The notes: a model not told the origin generated them from the sequence alone. DNA of 64,000 nucleotides from Acidocella aquatica (GCF_030160635.1 NZ_BSOS01000041.1:34407-98406), one strand, 5' to 3'; numbered from the stretch's first letter, positions 53,025-62,841 are shown. Numbers and translations: made by a program.

Positions 53025-53678
53025 ATGACGGCAGACCCTCCCGGAGCAGGTAGAAGAGATATGCGAAAATCCTCTACGGACAATCCCGGCGCGGCCGGGG
53101 GCAATTCGCGTGCCGATATTCTGAATGCGGCCATCGGCATGTTTGCTGAAAATCCTTATGAAGCCGTTGTCATCCGCGATATTGCCAAACGGGCCAATGT
53201 GCAAAGCCCGACGATCTATCATTTTTTCAAAAGCAAGAACGGCCTCTACCGCGAGGCGATGCTGGCTTATTACAGCCGGAGGGTGACGTCGATTGATTTG
53301 CTGCCACCCAAGGGTGCGCCGCCCCGGGTGCGTATCCACGCGCTGGTGCTCAAGCAGTTGCAGGCGGTTGCCAGCGATCCGGTGTTTTTTCAGCTGCTGC
53401 AACGCGAGCTGCTCAATACCGATGATGCCTTCAAGAAAGACATTGCGGAAAAAATCATGGCGGGGCTTTATGATTACCTCGATGATCTTCTGGCCGCGAC
53501 CCGGTTTGGCAGGGGGAATACCGTTATTCCCACCATGGTCATGTCAATGCTCCTTGGCTATTTCCAGGTGGCGAGATTCCAGAAATTCATGCCGAATTTC
53601 GCGGGCAAACCCGCTGATGATCTTTCCGCGTTACAGCAAATAGCCGATGCGATCACCGATTTCATTCAGCCGGGATGA
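53025..53678 (+). CDS. TetR/AcrR-family regulator
   Basis: 217 residues from ATG 53025 (AAGG upstream); the longer frame to 52953 is possible. The helix-turn-helix is at about 35-75 (ILNAAIGMFAENPYEAVVIR, AKRANVQSPTIYHFFKSKNG). The C-terminal domain has the all-helical TetR layout. Lying 84 bases after the sulfotransferase, it may be transcribed with it; its target is not evident and no obvious palindrome was found nearby. Confidence 0.88.
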   Translation: MTADPPGAGRRDMRKSSTDNPGAAGGNSRADILNAAIGMFAENPYEAVVIRDIAKRANVQSPTIYHFFKSKNGLYREAMLAYYSRRVTSIDLLPPKGAPPRVRIHALVLKQLQAVASDPVFFQLLQRELLNTDDAFKKDIAEKIMAGLYDYLDDLLAATRFGRGNTVIPTMVMSMLLGYFQVARFQKFMPNFAGKPADDLSALQQIADAITDFIQPG

Positions 53679-53801
53679 CGGCGGCCCCGGTTTCCTGGCC
53701 GGTGCGGTTCTGGGCCGGGGGCGCCGGCCAGCCATACAGCGCTCGACTGGCCGCCATCAGGTTGATAAGCCCCTCCTTTGAAGGGGGCTGCGAGTCGGGA
53801 T

Positions 53802-55295
53802 ATGACAGTTGCGATCGAGATGGGACAAACGGCGTCAGGCGCCCAGGCGGTGCTCGACCTGGAGGAGCTGCTGGCCACCCGCCTGCTGGTGCAGGGTAAT
53901 TCGGGCTCCGGAAAATCTCATTTGCTGCGCCGACTGCTGGAACAGAGCGCCCCCTGGGTGCAGCAGGCGATTATCGACCCCGAAGGCGATTTCGTCACGC
54001 TGGCCGAGCAGTTCGGGCATCTGGTGATTGATGCCGAGGTCCATACCGAGCAAGGGCTGCAGCTTGCGGGCGAGCGGGCGCGCCTCCACCGCGTCTCCAC
54101 CGTGCTCAACCTGGAGGGGCTCGACGCGGAGAACCAGCTGCGCCGCGCCGCGGCCTTCCTGGGCGGGCTGTTCGATGTTGAGCGTGACCATTGGTACCCG
54201 ATGCTGGTGGTGGTCGATGAGGCGCAGCTGTTCGCGCCGGCCATTGCCGGGGAGGTGTCGGACGAGGCGCGCAAACTTTCCCTCGGGGCGATGACGAACC
54301 TGATGTGCCGCGGGCGCAAGCGCGGGCTGGCCGGGGTGATCGCGACCCAGCGCCTGGCCAAGCTGGCCAAGAACGTGGCCGCCGAGGCGTCCAATTTCCT
54401 CATGGGCCGCACTTTTTTGGATATCGACATGGCGCGGGCCGCCGATCTGCTTGGCATGGAGCGCAGGCAGGCCGAAGCGTTCCGGGACCTGGAGCGAGGG
54501 CATTTCATGGCGCTCGGCCCCGCTCTTTCCCGCCGCCCCTTGAGCCTGCGCATCGGCCCGACGGCGACCCACGCGCGCCACGCCACGCCGCGGCTCATGC
54601 CCATGCCGGAGGCGATGGAGGACGCACAGGCGGTTATTCTGGCGGCCCCACCGCTAGAGACCGCCCGGCCCCCGCGCCGTTTGGCCCCGCCAGTGCCTGA
54701 CCTGCTCAGCCAGTTGATGGCCGCCAAACCAGCCGTGAGGGAGGCTGGCGCGGAGATGGTGGCGGCACCGGCGAGCCTGGAGGAGCTGGCGGAACGGCGC
54801 GCGCGGCTGGACCGCATATTGAGCGCGCTGCTGGCTGACCCGGAGGAGGGGTTCCGTGCCATCGGCGTACTCTACCAGGATTTTCTGGTCCGTTGCCGGA
54901 TAGAGGGGCTGGGCGCCGGGGCGCCTGACCTTGGCGCCTTCCGCCGCATGCTGACGCGCGCGCGCGCCGGCATCAGCGCGGAGGCGGCGCAGGATGATGC
55001 CTGGCGGGATGTCTCAGCGCGCGCCGCCGTTTTACCAGAGGACATGCAGGGCATCTTTATGATGCTCGCGGGGGCGGCACGGGAGGGGCAGCCTTGCCCG
55101 GGGGATGCGGCGATCGCCCGGGCCTATGGCACCCGCTCATTGGGCCGCGCGCGGCGGGTGCTGAGCTATATGGAGGAGCAGGGATTGATCGTCTGCCAGC
55201 TGGACGGCGCGGGCCGCCGCATTGTCACCCTGGTGGAACTTGCCTGGGCAACCGCGCCGGGCGACCCTCATGCCGGGGAGGCGTTGGCCGGCTAA
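53802..55295 (+). CDS. HerA-like / DUF87 P-loop ATPase
   Basis: 497 residues. An ATPase domain covers about 20-250: Walker A VQGNSGSGKSHLLRRLLEQS near 38, Walker B MLVVVDEAQLFAP near 130, and a sensor-like stretch RGLAGVIATQRLAKLAKNV near 175. The C-terminal half is Pro/Ala-rich, then helical, ending in a winged-helix-like segment (YGTRSLGRARRVLSYMEEQG). HerA partners with NurA in archaeal DNA end resection and with SIR2-type proteins in some defence systems; neither partner is here. It stands alone, so its job is unknown. ATG 53802 gives MTVAIEMGQ; GGGA is seven bases away. Confidence 0.85.
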   Translation: MTVAIEMGQTASGAQAVLDLEELLATRLLVQGNSGSGKSHLLRRLLEQSAPWVQQAIIDPEGDFVTLAEQFGHLVIDAEVHTEQGLQLAGERARLHRVSTVLNLEGLDAENQLRRAAAFLGGLFDVERDHWYPMLVVVDEAQLFAPAIAGEVSDEARKLSLGAMTNLMCRGRKRGLAGVIATQRLAKLAKNVAAEASNFLMGRTFLDIDMARAADLLGMERRQAEAFRDLERGHFMALGPALSRRPLSLRIGPTATHARHATPRLMPMPEAMEDAQAVILAAPPLETARPPRRLAPPVPDLLSQLMAAKPAVREAGAEMVAAPASLEELAERRARLDRILSALLADPEEGFRAIGVLYQDFLVRCRIEGLGAGAPDLGAFRRMLTRARAGISAEAAQDDAWRDVSARAAVLPEDMQGIFMMLAGAAREGQPCPGDAAIARAYGTRSLGRARRVLSYMEEQGLIVCQLDGAGRRIVTLVELAWATAPGDPHAGEALAG

Positions 55296-55339
55296 GGCCG
55301 CGGCGGCTTCGAGCAAATCGGGCCGGAGCGCGCCTGAGG

Positions 55340-56230
55340 TTAAACCAACGAGGCAACGGGGAAGGATAATTGCGCCACGGTTCCACCTCCCTCACGGGCG
55401 CGATAGATGACTTCGGCTTCGAGTACCGCGGCCAGATCCGAGGCGATGCCGCGCTGTAATGGTGGCGCGCTTTTGGGCATTCCCCTGCCGTCGTCTTCCA
55501 CGCTTAGCCGTGCCACGGCGCGGGCCGTGCGGCGGAGTGCCACGGTGATGTTGCCCGTGCCACGCCCTTCCAGCCCATGGCGGAGAGAGTTCAGCACGAG
55601 TTCGCAGGCCGCCAGCACAAGCGCGCGCCGCTTATATGCCGGTAATGTCAACCGCTCGAAAGACATGTCGACAAAAACCAGGCCAAATGCAGGACCAAAA
55701 AGCTCGGTGAGATTGAACACAACGGCTTGCAGCGCGTTGAAACATGGCTGCATGCCGCCATCATCGGCTGCCGCCAATGATCTGAATGATTCGGCGAGGT
55801 CGATGGCCAGCTGGTATTCGGCCAAGGATCGGTCAGGTCTGTCGGGATGGAACGGCGCCTTATGTTCGAGTTCGGCGATGAGGCGAACCAAGTTATGGGC
55901 GCGTTGCATCGCTTCGTTCACCCAGAGCGGCTTCAGCACTGAGGACCCGCAGCGGGCGAGTGGAACCGTGGTGTCCAGTAAAATATTGAGGATCGATTGC
56001 CGCAAGGGTGAGATGGCAGCGGTTTGATTGGCTATTTTCGTGACGTTGTCCGATCCGCTCTCGCCGGGCTTAAACCGTGCTGCTACCCGGCGATTTCTGG
56101 ACCGGATTATGCCGGGTGCGCGGGGGGCGATGTCAAACTGGCGGATGGTGGCGCTGGGCACCAGGCCAGTTGCCTGACAAGGGAGATCACCACCGATCTC
56201 TCGGCCTGCCGGTTGAATTTCAATGGACAT
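55340..56230 (-). CDS. Histidine-kinase-like ATPase
   Basis: 296 residues from ATG 56230, behind GGGAGGG. The C-terminal third is a GHKL ATPase: N-box AACELVLNSLRHGLEG near 210 and G-box VEDDGRGMP near 250. The central part resembles the dimerisation region of HisKA_2-type kinases (NEAMQRAHNLVRLIAELEH), but no canonical H-box is obvious, so autophosphorylation is unproven. No sensor domain or membrane helix is evident. It is isolated from any response regulator gene; the hybrid protein at 57706-62841 is the nearest signalling partner. Confidence 0.85.
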   Translation of the reverse strand: MSIEIQPAGREIGGDLPCQATGLVPSATIRQFDIAPRAPGIIRSRNRRVAARFKPGESGSDNVTKIANQTAAISPLRQSILNILLDTTVPLARCGSSVLKPLWVNEAMQRAHNLVRLIAELEHKAPFHPDRPDRSLAEYQLAIDLAESFRSLAAADDGGMQPCFNALQAVVFNLTELFGPAFGLVFVDMSFERLTLPAYKRRALVLAACELVLNSLRHGLEGRGTGNITVALRRTARAVARLSVEDDGRGMPKSAPPLQRGIASDLAAVLEAEVIYRAREGGGTVAQLSFPVASLV

Positions 56231-56931
56231 CACACCCTCCCTTACACGGGGTAGCCAGCCATCGCACAACGGCCGAGGTGTACGCTACGGGAACGATGAT
56301 CGCCGCCATGGGGCACTTCCTCCGCTGGTTGAGTTTGTTTTGGCCTTTAGCTGGTGCGAGACATGATGCTGGAGCTTCAGAGTTTTCGGCGTAATTTCCA
56401 CTCATATAATGGCGAGTAATGGCAGGCGAGGCTGAAAATATATGCCTTACTTGGTATTCAAATCCTGTTTAATTCTTTGTGAAAGATTTCTCTCGTGGGG
56501 AGTTCCACGGCATAGCTCGTTTATAATTAGAATTGGTATTCGCCATGCGAGGCGCGACGAAGGTAAAAATTGTACAGGCGTGGCACGCCTCGGACAATGT
56601 AATTCATCTGACCGGGTTATTGTAATTGAAACGCAGTTCATGGCAGTTCGAGACCTTTTTATTATAATGTGCGGAGTAATATCCGAAGGTGTAATTGAAT
56701 TGAGGAGAGGAAACGCTTGAAAAAACTGGTTGCCTCCTCACGGTCACTTATCTTCCGGATAAATGTTCCAGCTTCAGGCGATTAGGCCGAATGTTTCGCT
56801 TCGGCCTAATCGCACGAAAATAAGCTGAAATGCCACGGTTTTAAATGAGTCGGTTGTTAATGTATCCCTGTCAAATACAAAACGCAGGGGGTGATTAAAT
56901 GTGAATTCCCTGAAATTATTCCGGTCTCTAT
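56231..56931. other. AT-rich intergenic stretch without a supported gene
   Basis: 700 bases between the kinase start and the phasin-like stop, visibly richer in A and T than its surroundings (about 56400-56930). Small frames exist on both strands, for example 56442-56720 (+), but without motif or clear ribosome-binding site. A perfect 14-bp hairpin lies at 56778-56813. The kinase promoter should be in the first 200 bases. Confidence 0.5.
56778..56813. terminator. Perfect 14-bp hairpin
   Basis: GCGATTAGGCCGAA and TTCGGCCTAATCGC pair without mismatch around an eight-base loop. No T-tract on either side. It lies downstream of the phasin-like gene (minus strand, stop 56932), so it is a plausible transcript end for that gene, or an extragenic repeat. 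Confidence 0.5.
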
Positions 56932-57372
56932 CTATTCGGCTGCAATTTTTTCCTTCGCCGGGGCGGTTGGTTTCTTCTCCACGGCGGAGGTTGTTTTCAG
57001 GGCATCCGGCAGAGTTGCCTCTTCAATCGAGAGTCCTTCCAGCAAGCTGTCCGCCGCGGCAAAAAAACTTGCCGTAAGGCCATCGTCTATCTGACGATAT
57101 TTTCGCCTCATCGCATCCAACTGCTTCTTGTTGCCGGTAAGCCACCGGTGCGTGACCTCGCTGGCATTGCCAGAATTAATAATCCCCGGCCATTCGGCAT
57201 GTTCAGTTGTCAACATTGTACGAGCGAGGTCGGCCTGGGCCGATGCCGCGGACATAAAGCCCTCAAGCAGATGAGTGTAGGCACGCGACCAGCACGAGGC
57301 ATTTTTTTGCGCGATGGTGAATACCATCTCGGGGCGAAATGTCTGGCGCGGGGAATCTGCTGTGTCGAACAC
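56932..57372 (-). CDS. Phasin-like protein 1
   Basis: 146 residues from GTG 57372, which has AGGAGG eight bases before it; the frame beyond is not needed. It is all-helical, with RPEMVFTIAQKNASCWSRAY and GFMSAASAQADLARTMLT, like the small phasins that coat polyhydroxyalkanoate granules. A Lys/Ala/Pro-rich tail (KKPTAPAKEKIAAE) ends it. A weaker relative lies at 63461-63808, on the other side of the giant hybrid kinase. No PHA synthase is in the window, so a granule role is only a possibility. Confidence 0.7.
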   Translation of the reverse strand: MFDTADSPRQTFRPEMVFTIAQKNASCWSRAYTHLLEGFMSAASAQADLARTMLTTEHAEWPGIINSGNASEVTHRWLTGNKKQLDAMRRKYRQIDDGLTASFFAAADSLLEGLSIEEATLPDALKTTSAVEKKPTAPAKEKIAAE

Positions 57373-57705
57373 TATATACCTCCTAATTATTATCCGGACC
57401 TGAAGCGAGATCAGCCCGGGCTGCACAAAAGGTCCGCAACCAAATTTGGTCACTTTCCGTTGATAACCGGGAGCGCCCCCCCCTGAAACCATCGGATTCT
57501 CTCTGGGTAGCTCTACCCAGAAAGATACCGGTATATTGCCTTGACGTTAGGAAAATGACCTAAAAATGCCATATAAACGGCCCCTCGGACCGTGGCGTGG
57601 CCTGGGTCGCCCTGGCGGATTGTGCTGGCCGGTTCTTCCCGCCGGAATTTGCCGCAAAATCAAACGCCTTGTCACCGGAGCCTGATTCTGGATGGCGGCG
57701 CATAA
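57373..57705. other. Gap holding the phasin promoter
   Basis: 333 bases between the phasin-like gene and the stop of the hybrid kinase gene. It must hold the phasin promoter. The only structure I see is CTGGGTAG-CT-CTACCCAG at 57503-57520, 131 bases before the GTG start. No gene is supported. Confidence 0.5.
57503..57520. promoter_or_regulatory. Palindrome before the phasin-like gene
   Basis: CTGGGTAG and CTACCCAG form a perfect 8-bp inverted repeat around two bases. It is a candidate regulator-binding site, for instance for the LuxR-type domain of the adjacent hybrid protein; that link is only positional. Confidence 0.4.
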
Positions 57706-60700
57706 TTATTCCGTGGGTGTGCGCAGGCCAACCTTGCGGACCAGCGCCGCCAGGGATTTGACGGCCATCTTGCGCATCACACTTTGCCGGTGGTGCTCCA
57801 CAGTGCGCTGGCTGATACGCAAATCGGCGGCAATGACCTTGCTCGCTTCGCCGGCCGCGATCCGTTCCATGACCTGCCGCTCGCGAGCGGTCAGAGTTGC
57901 GAGGCGGGCGTCTGTTTCCTGTTGCTTGGCGTGGTTGCTCCCCTCAGAGGCAACATGCGCCAGCGCCCGCGAGACGCTCGCATAAAGCTCGGTGCCTTTA
58001 ACCGGCTTTAGCAGAAAATCCACGGCACCGTCGCGGATGGCCTTCACCGCCTTGGGTAAATCACCGCTGCCCGTCACAAAAATGACCGGGGTGTTGATGT
58101 GCTCCTCCTTCAGCAGGCGTTGAAGTTCGAGACCATCGATGCCGCGATCTCCCAAGCCGACATCAACCACCAGGCAGCGGTATTTGCCGTGATCAGGTTC
58201 CGCCAAAAACGCCTCGCAGGAGGCGTAGGTGTCAACCTTGTGTCCTTCTGCCTCGAGCGTGTGCCTTATGGCATCGCACACGCCGGGATCATCATCGACG
58301 ACGCCGATCTCGGCGCCGGCGGTGGATGCGGTTGCTGACACGGGATAATTCATAAGTTGCTTGCCGGACCATCCCGGCCTCACCGTCTCGACCAATGCGG
58401 CGAGCGTTGCCAGCAGCTCGGCGGCTTTCACCGGCTTGGTAATGAATGCCTGGGCACTTGCCTTGAAAGCCTGGCGCGCGGATGCTGATTTGTCCCCACT
58501 CACGATCAATGCGGGAATCTGCACGCCCAGGCCGCTGCGTAACCCCTTGATGACCTGTAGGCCGTTCATGCCGCCTGGCAAATTATAGTCGGCGGCGATT
58601 ACATCGGGCTGGCCCTCCGCATTGTCCGCCAGCGCCAGCGCCTCCTCGCCCTTACGCACCGCCAGGACACGATAACCCTCGGTTTCCAGCAGCAAGCGCA
58701 GGGATTCGAGCTGGTTCGGGTCATCCTCGATCAGCAGGATCGTGGGAGGTTTGGCGCCTGAGATGGCTTGTTCCCTGCGGGCGGTTCGCGGCCAGGCCGC
58801 CTGATCGCCCGCCGCGGCAATGACGGCAAACATCGTGCCCTTGCCAGAATGTGAACGCACCTCGATTTTGTGATCCAGCAACAAAGCCAATCGCTGCACG
58901 ATGTAGAGACCGATGCCCAGGCCAAATCTGCTGCTGTCCTCGGGGTTGAGCCGGTGAAATTCCTCGAACACCTTTGCTGTGCTCTCTTCGGGAATACCGA
59001 TGCCTGTATCCCAGACTTCGATCCGCAGCTTGTTGCCGCTGTGGCGGCATCCGAGCAAAATCCGGCCTCGGTCGGTGTATTTGATGGCATTTGACAGCAG
59101 GTTCCCCACCACGCGTTCGAGCAGGTGGTGGTCGCTGCGGATGACGGCGGATGATGGCACGACCCGCAGTTCCAGCCCCTTCGCGGCGGCAATCGGCCCA
59201 TACAGGTCGCTCAGCCGCGTGAAGAACCCGGCGACGGCGAAATCGGTGATGTCGGGTCTTACCCCGCCGCTCTCGATCTGGTTGATGTCGAGCAGCGTAT
59301 CCAACAGTTCCGACATGCCCGAGATGGTATTTTCCAGTTTGCCGACGATCGCCTGGGCCTCGGGGCCGGCGGTTCGTTTCGCCAGCACCCCGAGCAACAG
59401 GCCGATGGTTTGCAGCGGTTGCCGCAGGTCGTGGCTTGCCGCGGCGAGAAAGCGGGACTTCGCCTGATTGGCGCGATCCGCCCCGGCCATGGCCTCCCGG
59501 AGCCTGGTCTCCGCCGCCTTTTGGCCCCGCAGGTCGAGGATTGTCGCAAGGATCAGCGTCCCGTCGGAGGTGGCCACCGGACTCAGGCCGATTTCCAGGG
59601 GGATCTCCCCGCCCCCCCTGGTCAGGCCCTTGATATCCAGACCCACGCCCATTTGCCGCGCCGTGGGCATCTGCGCCATATAATCAGAATGGAGCTGCTC
59701 GTGGCGGGCGCGCAGCGCCGTGGGCAGGAGAACCTCGATATTCTGCCCGGCCAGCTCGCCGGGGCTATAGCCAAATAGCGGTTCGACGAGATGATTGACG
59801 AAACGTATCAGGCGCTGGTCATCGACCGCGACGACAGCTCCGGGAAGGGCATCGAGCATCATTTGCATCTGCCGGTGAAGAATAAGCTGCCGGTCGGTGA
59901 TGTCATTGAGCACCAGCAGGATCATCGGCGGCTCCGCCGGCGCGGGCGCGAAGTTGCGGGCTGTGGCTCTCCACACGCGTAACCCGCCGTTTGGCTGTTC
60001 CACCTCAAGCTCGGCCGCGCCGGTTCCTGACTGGTTCCGTGAAACACGGGCAAGCAGCTCATGCAGCTTTTTGTGCCGCAGGATGCCGATGCCTGCTTCG
60101 CTCAGCGTCTTGCCCTGGATCGCCTCGATTGTGAGACCGAAAGAGATTGCAAATGCGGTATTGACGGACAATACCTTCATTGCGAGATCGACCACCGCGA
60201 GCGGCTCGCGGATGGTATCGACGATCGCTTCCGCGTAGCTACGCGCGGCGGCGGCGGTGAGCGTGGCTGTTTTCAGTTGAGAGACATCGGTGAACGTCAC
60301 CACCTCGCCCTGAATGTCGCCTGACGCGGTACGGTATGGCAGCACCGTGCGCAGATACCAGGTGCCAGATTGCGCCTGTACCTCACGTTCAATGGGCGCG
60401 CCATTCGAGCGTGCCTGGATGGCATCCTGCAAGAGGTTCGGGTCGGCGAATTTTGGCAGGAGATCGGCGATCGGCCGGCCGATATCTTTTTCGATAATGG
60501 CGAACAGCGATTGCATCGCCGGGTTAAAGACCTTGATGTTGAGCTGGCTATCAAGAAACAGCGTGGCCACACCCGAACTGTTGAGAAGATTCGCCAGATC
60601 GGTCGAGATCTGCTGTTGCTGGTCCAGGGATTGCCGCAACTGCCCGTTCAGGGTTGTCAGCTCCTCGTTCAGCGATTGCAGTTCCTCCTTCGAGGTTTCC

Positions 60701-62841
60701 AGCTCCTCATTGGCGGAGAGCAGTTCCTCGTTCAGCGATACGGCTTCTTCATTCGCAGCCATCATATCTTCGTTGGTTCGCCGCAGCTCCCTTATGGTCC
60801 GGTTCAGCTCCTTGCGCGTATCGGCGAGTTCCTGCTGCATCTCGGCGAATGCCGCGGAATGCACGGCGTCTCCGGTGCTCGGCTCAGCCATGCCGCTCAT
60901 ATCGGGTGGCTCGTCGATGAAACTGACAAGCGCCAGATCATCATCGATCAGCTGGGCTTCTATTGTTACCTTGACCTGCTTACTGCCATGTTTGCATCGT
61001 ACGCCATGGACACTAACGGGCCGTTTGCCACGGAAGGCGCTGCCAATCGTCTCGCGCAACATGGGCCGCAGCCCCTCGCGGGCCATGGACAGCACATCTT
61101 GCTGCGGCTCTCCGGGGGCGACTTGCAGGTAGCGGTCAATCGCGCCGGAAAAATAAAGCGCGATATGCTGGCGGTTGGTTACAACCGAGGCCGGCGCGTA
61201 GACCTCCAGTATCTTGCGTTCGACCAGCTCGGCCAAAGGCGGTTGCGGCATTTTTGACCGCACGGCATGGTTAATCTGGCTGCGCTGTATGCCGCTGGAG
61301 CCTGGCTGCAATCCAACACGGGGGCCGCGCGTTTGGCCTATGCGCCGGTAAAGCCGCTGCGCCGGGTCCACCGGCTTGAACAAATCGGCGGCGGCGCCCG
61401 ATGATTCCGCCGTGCCAAGAAACAACAGGCCGTCGTCGCGCAAGGCAAAGTGGAACATCGTCAGGACAAGTTCCTGCGCGTCAGGCCGCAGATAAATGAA
61501 CAGGTTGCGGCAGGAGATCAGGTCCAGCCGGGAAAACGGCGGATCCTTCAGCAGGTCATGCCGGCTGAAAATAACGGATTCGCGCAGTCCATTTGTAATT
61601 TTGAAGCCCCGGTCAACCGCCGTGAAGAATTTCCCGAGACGCTGGGGCGAGATATCGGCCCGGATGCTTTCTGGATATATCCCGGCGCGGGCGGCCTGTA
61701 GCCCTTCTTCGTCAATGTCGGTCGCAAAAATTTGCAGCTTGAGGCGTTGCGGCGCTTGGGCGATCTGCTCCAGGAACACCATGCCCAGCGTGTAGGCTTC
61801 CTCCCCGGTGCTGCAACCTGGCACCCAGATACGCACCGGCTGGTCAGGTGAATGCTTGCTCAACAGGCCAGGGAGTATCCGTTGCGCCAGGAAAGCAAAC
61901 GCGTCTGGGTCCCGGAAGAACTGAGTTACATGGATCAGCAGATCCTTGGCCAGAGCCTCCGCCTCCGCCGTATTGCGGTGCAGCAGGGCGATGTAATCCT
62001 CCCAGCTCTCAATCGCATGCAGCCCCATGCGGCGTTCGATACGGCGCTGCACTGTTCCGGTTTTGTACTGTTCAAAATCCCGTCCGGTCACGGATTTTAG
62101 TGTATCGAGCACGGCGGCAATATGCCGCATTCCGTCTCCACCATGATCTTCCTCATGAGGGGGCTTGACGCAGCCACGCGCGATATATTGCAGCAGGGCG
62201 CGCGGCATATCGGCCACCGGCATTACATGGTCTGGCGATGCCATGAGAATTGCCTGCTGGGGCATACCGTCATGCTGGGCCTCGCTGGGCTCCTGCACCA
62301 GCGTGAGGCCCCCGGCTTCCTTGAGCAATTTCAGCCCCTGGGAGCCGTCGGTCCCGGTGCCGGACAGGATGATGCCAATGCCCCGGTTGCGGCAATTGGC
62401 GGCCAGGGAGCGCAAAAATACATCGACCGGCAAGCGCGCGCCTGCGCCGGAAGGGGCATCGACCATATGAAATTTGTCCGAGACGAGCGACAAAAAGACA
62501 CCCGGCGGAATTACATAGACCTGATTAGGCAACAAGGCCGCGCCCTCGCTGGCAAGTTGGACCTGCATCCGCGTATGCCTGGCCAACAACTCTGGCAGCA
62601 GGCTTTTACCTGCTGGATCCAGGTGCTGGATGACGATAAAAACAGCGCCGCTATCGGCTGGCATCGCGTCAAGGAATTTGCTGATCGGCTCCAACCCCCC
62701 GGCGGAGGCGCCGATCACAACGGCGGCAGTGTATAGGCTGGACGTGGGTTTTGATGAAGGCTGACGCCGCCTTTCGCGATAAACCGGAGGGATCGCTTGA
62801 TTTTGGGGCGCCCCGCTCTCATTTTTTTGTCGTTTTGCCAT
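57706..62841 (-). CDS. CheB-CheR-PAS-histidine kinase-receiver-receiver-LuxR hybrid protein
   Basis: 1711 residues from ATG 62841. Order: CheB methylesterase (about 40-225; GASAGG, QHLDP and SGTGTDGSQG hold the Ser/His/Asp set); CheR methyltransferase (about 235-500; PGCSTGEEAYTLG binds SAM, then ATDIDEEGLQAA and SCRNLFIYL); a Glu-rich coiled coil (about 660-740); PAS domains (about 745-1115); histidine kinase with H-box ASHDLRQPLQTIG (near 1136) and ATPase NLLSNAIKYT (near 1249) and DTGIGIPEES; receiver 1 (about 1366-1480; LIEDDPNQ, AADYNLPGG); receiver 2 (about 1510-1620; VVDDDPGVC, VVDVGLGD); LuxR helix-turn-helix (about 1645-1711). CheB-CheR-PAS kinases are known; a FixJ-like regulator fused to the end is unusual. 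Sensor, relay and DNA-binding output are in one chain. Confidence 0.9.
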   Translation of the reverse strand: MAKRQKNESGAPQNQAIPPVYRERRRQPSSKPTSSLYTAAVVIGASAGGLEPISKFLDAMPADSGAVFIVIQHLDPAGKSLLPELLARHTRMQVQLASEGAALLPNQVYVIPPGVFLSLVSDKFHMVDAPSGAGARLPVDVFLRSLAANCRNRGIGIILSGTGTDGSQGLKLLKEAGGLTLVQEPSEAQHDGMPQQAILMASPDHVMPVADMPRALLQYIARGCVKPPHEEDHGGDGMRHIAAVLDTLKSVTGRDFEQYKTGTVQRRIERRMGLHAIESWEDYIALLHRNTAEAEALAKDLLIHVTQFFRDPDAFAFLAQRILPGLLSKHSPDQPVRIWVPGCSTGEEAYTLGMVFLEQIAQAPQRLKLQIFATDIDEEGLQAARAGIYPESIRADISPQRLGKFFTAVDRGFKITNGLRESVIFSRHDLLKDPPFSRLDLISCRNLFIYLRPDAQELVLTMFHFALRDDGLLFLGTAESSGAAADLFKPVDPAQRLYRRIGQTRGPRVGLQPGSSGIQRSQINHAVRSKMPQPPLAELVERKILEVYAPASVVTNRQHIALYFSGAIDRYLQVAPGEPQQDVLSMAREGLRPMLRETIGSAFRGKRPVSVHGVRCKHGSKQVKVTIEAQLIDDDLALVSFIDEPPDMSGMAEPSTGDAVHSAAFAEMQQELADTRKELNRTIRELRRTNEDMMAANEEAVSLNEELLSANEELETSKEELQSLNEELTTLNGQLRQSLDQQQQISTDLANLLNSSGVATLFLDSQLNIKVFNPAMQSLFAIIEKDIGRPIADLLPKFADPNLLQDAIQARSNGAPIEREVQAQSGTWYLRTVLPYRTASGDIQGEVVTFTDVSQLKTATLTAAAARSYAEAIVDTIREPLAVVDLAMKVLSVNTAFAISFGLTIEAIQGKTLSEAGIGILRHKKLHELLARVSRNQSGTGAAELEVEQPNGGLRVWRATARNFAPAPAEPPMILLVLNDITDRQLILHRQMQMMLDALPGAVVAVDDQRLIRFVNHLVEPLFGYSPGELAGQNIEVLLPTALRARHEQLHSDYMAQMPTARQMGVGLDIKGLTRGGGEIPLEIGLSPVATSDGTLILATILDLRGQKAAETRLREAMAGADRANQAKSRFLAAASHDLRQPLQTIGLLLGVLAKRTAGPEAQAIVGKLENTISGMSELLDTLLDINQIESGGVRPDITDFAVAGFFTRLSDLYGPIAAAKGLELRVVPSSAVIRSDHHLLERVVGNLLSNAIKYTDRGRILLGCRHSGNKLRIEVWDTGIGIPEESTAKVFEEFHRLNPEDSSRFGLGIGLYIVQRLALLLDHKIEVRSHSGKGTMFAVIAAAGDQAAWPRTARREQAISGAKPPTILLIEDDPNQLESLRLLLETEGYRVLAVRKGEEALALADNAEGQPDVIAADYNLPGGMNGLQVIKGLRSGLGVQIPALIVSGDKSASARQAFKASAQAFITKPVKAAELLATLAALVETVRPGWSGKQLMNYPVSATASTAGAEIGVVDDDPGVCDAIRHTLEAEGHKVDTYASCEAFLAEPDHGKYRCLVVDVGLGDRGIDGLELQRLLKEEHINTPVIFVTGSGDLPKAVKAIRDGAVDFLLKPVKGTELYASVSRALAHVASEGSNHAKQQETDARLATLTARERQVMERIAAGEASKVIAADLRISQRTVEHHRQSVMRKMAVKSLAALVRKVGLRTPTE

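Noticed and set aside
56442..56720. A 92-codon frame in the AT-rich gap
   Set aside because: No recognised motif, no convincing ribosome-binding site, and a competing frame on the other strand.
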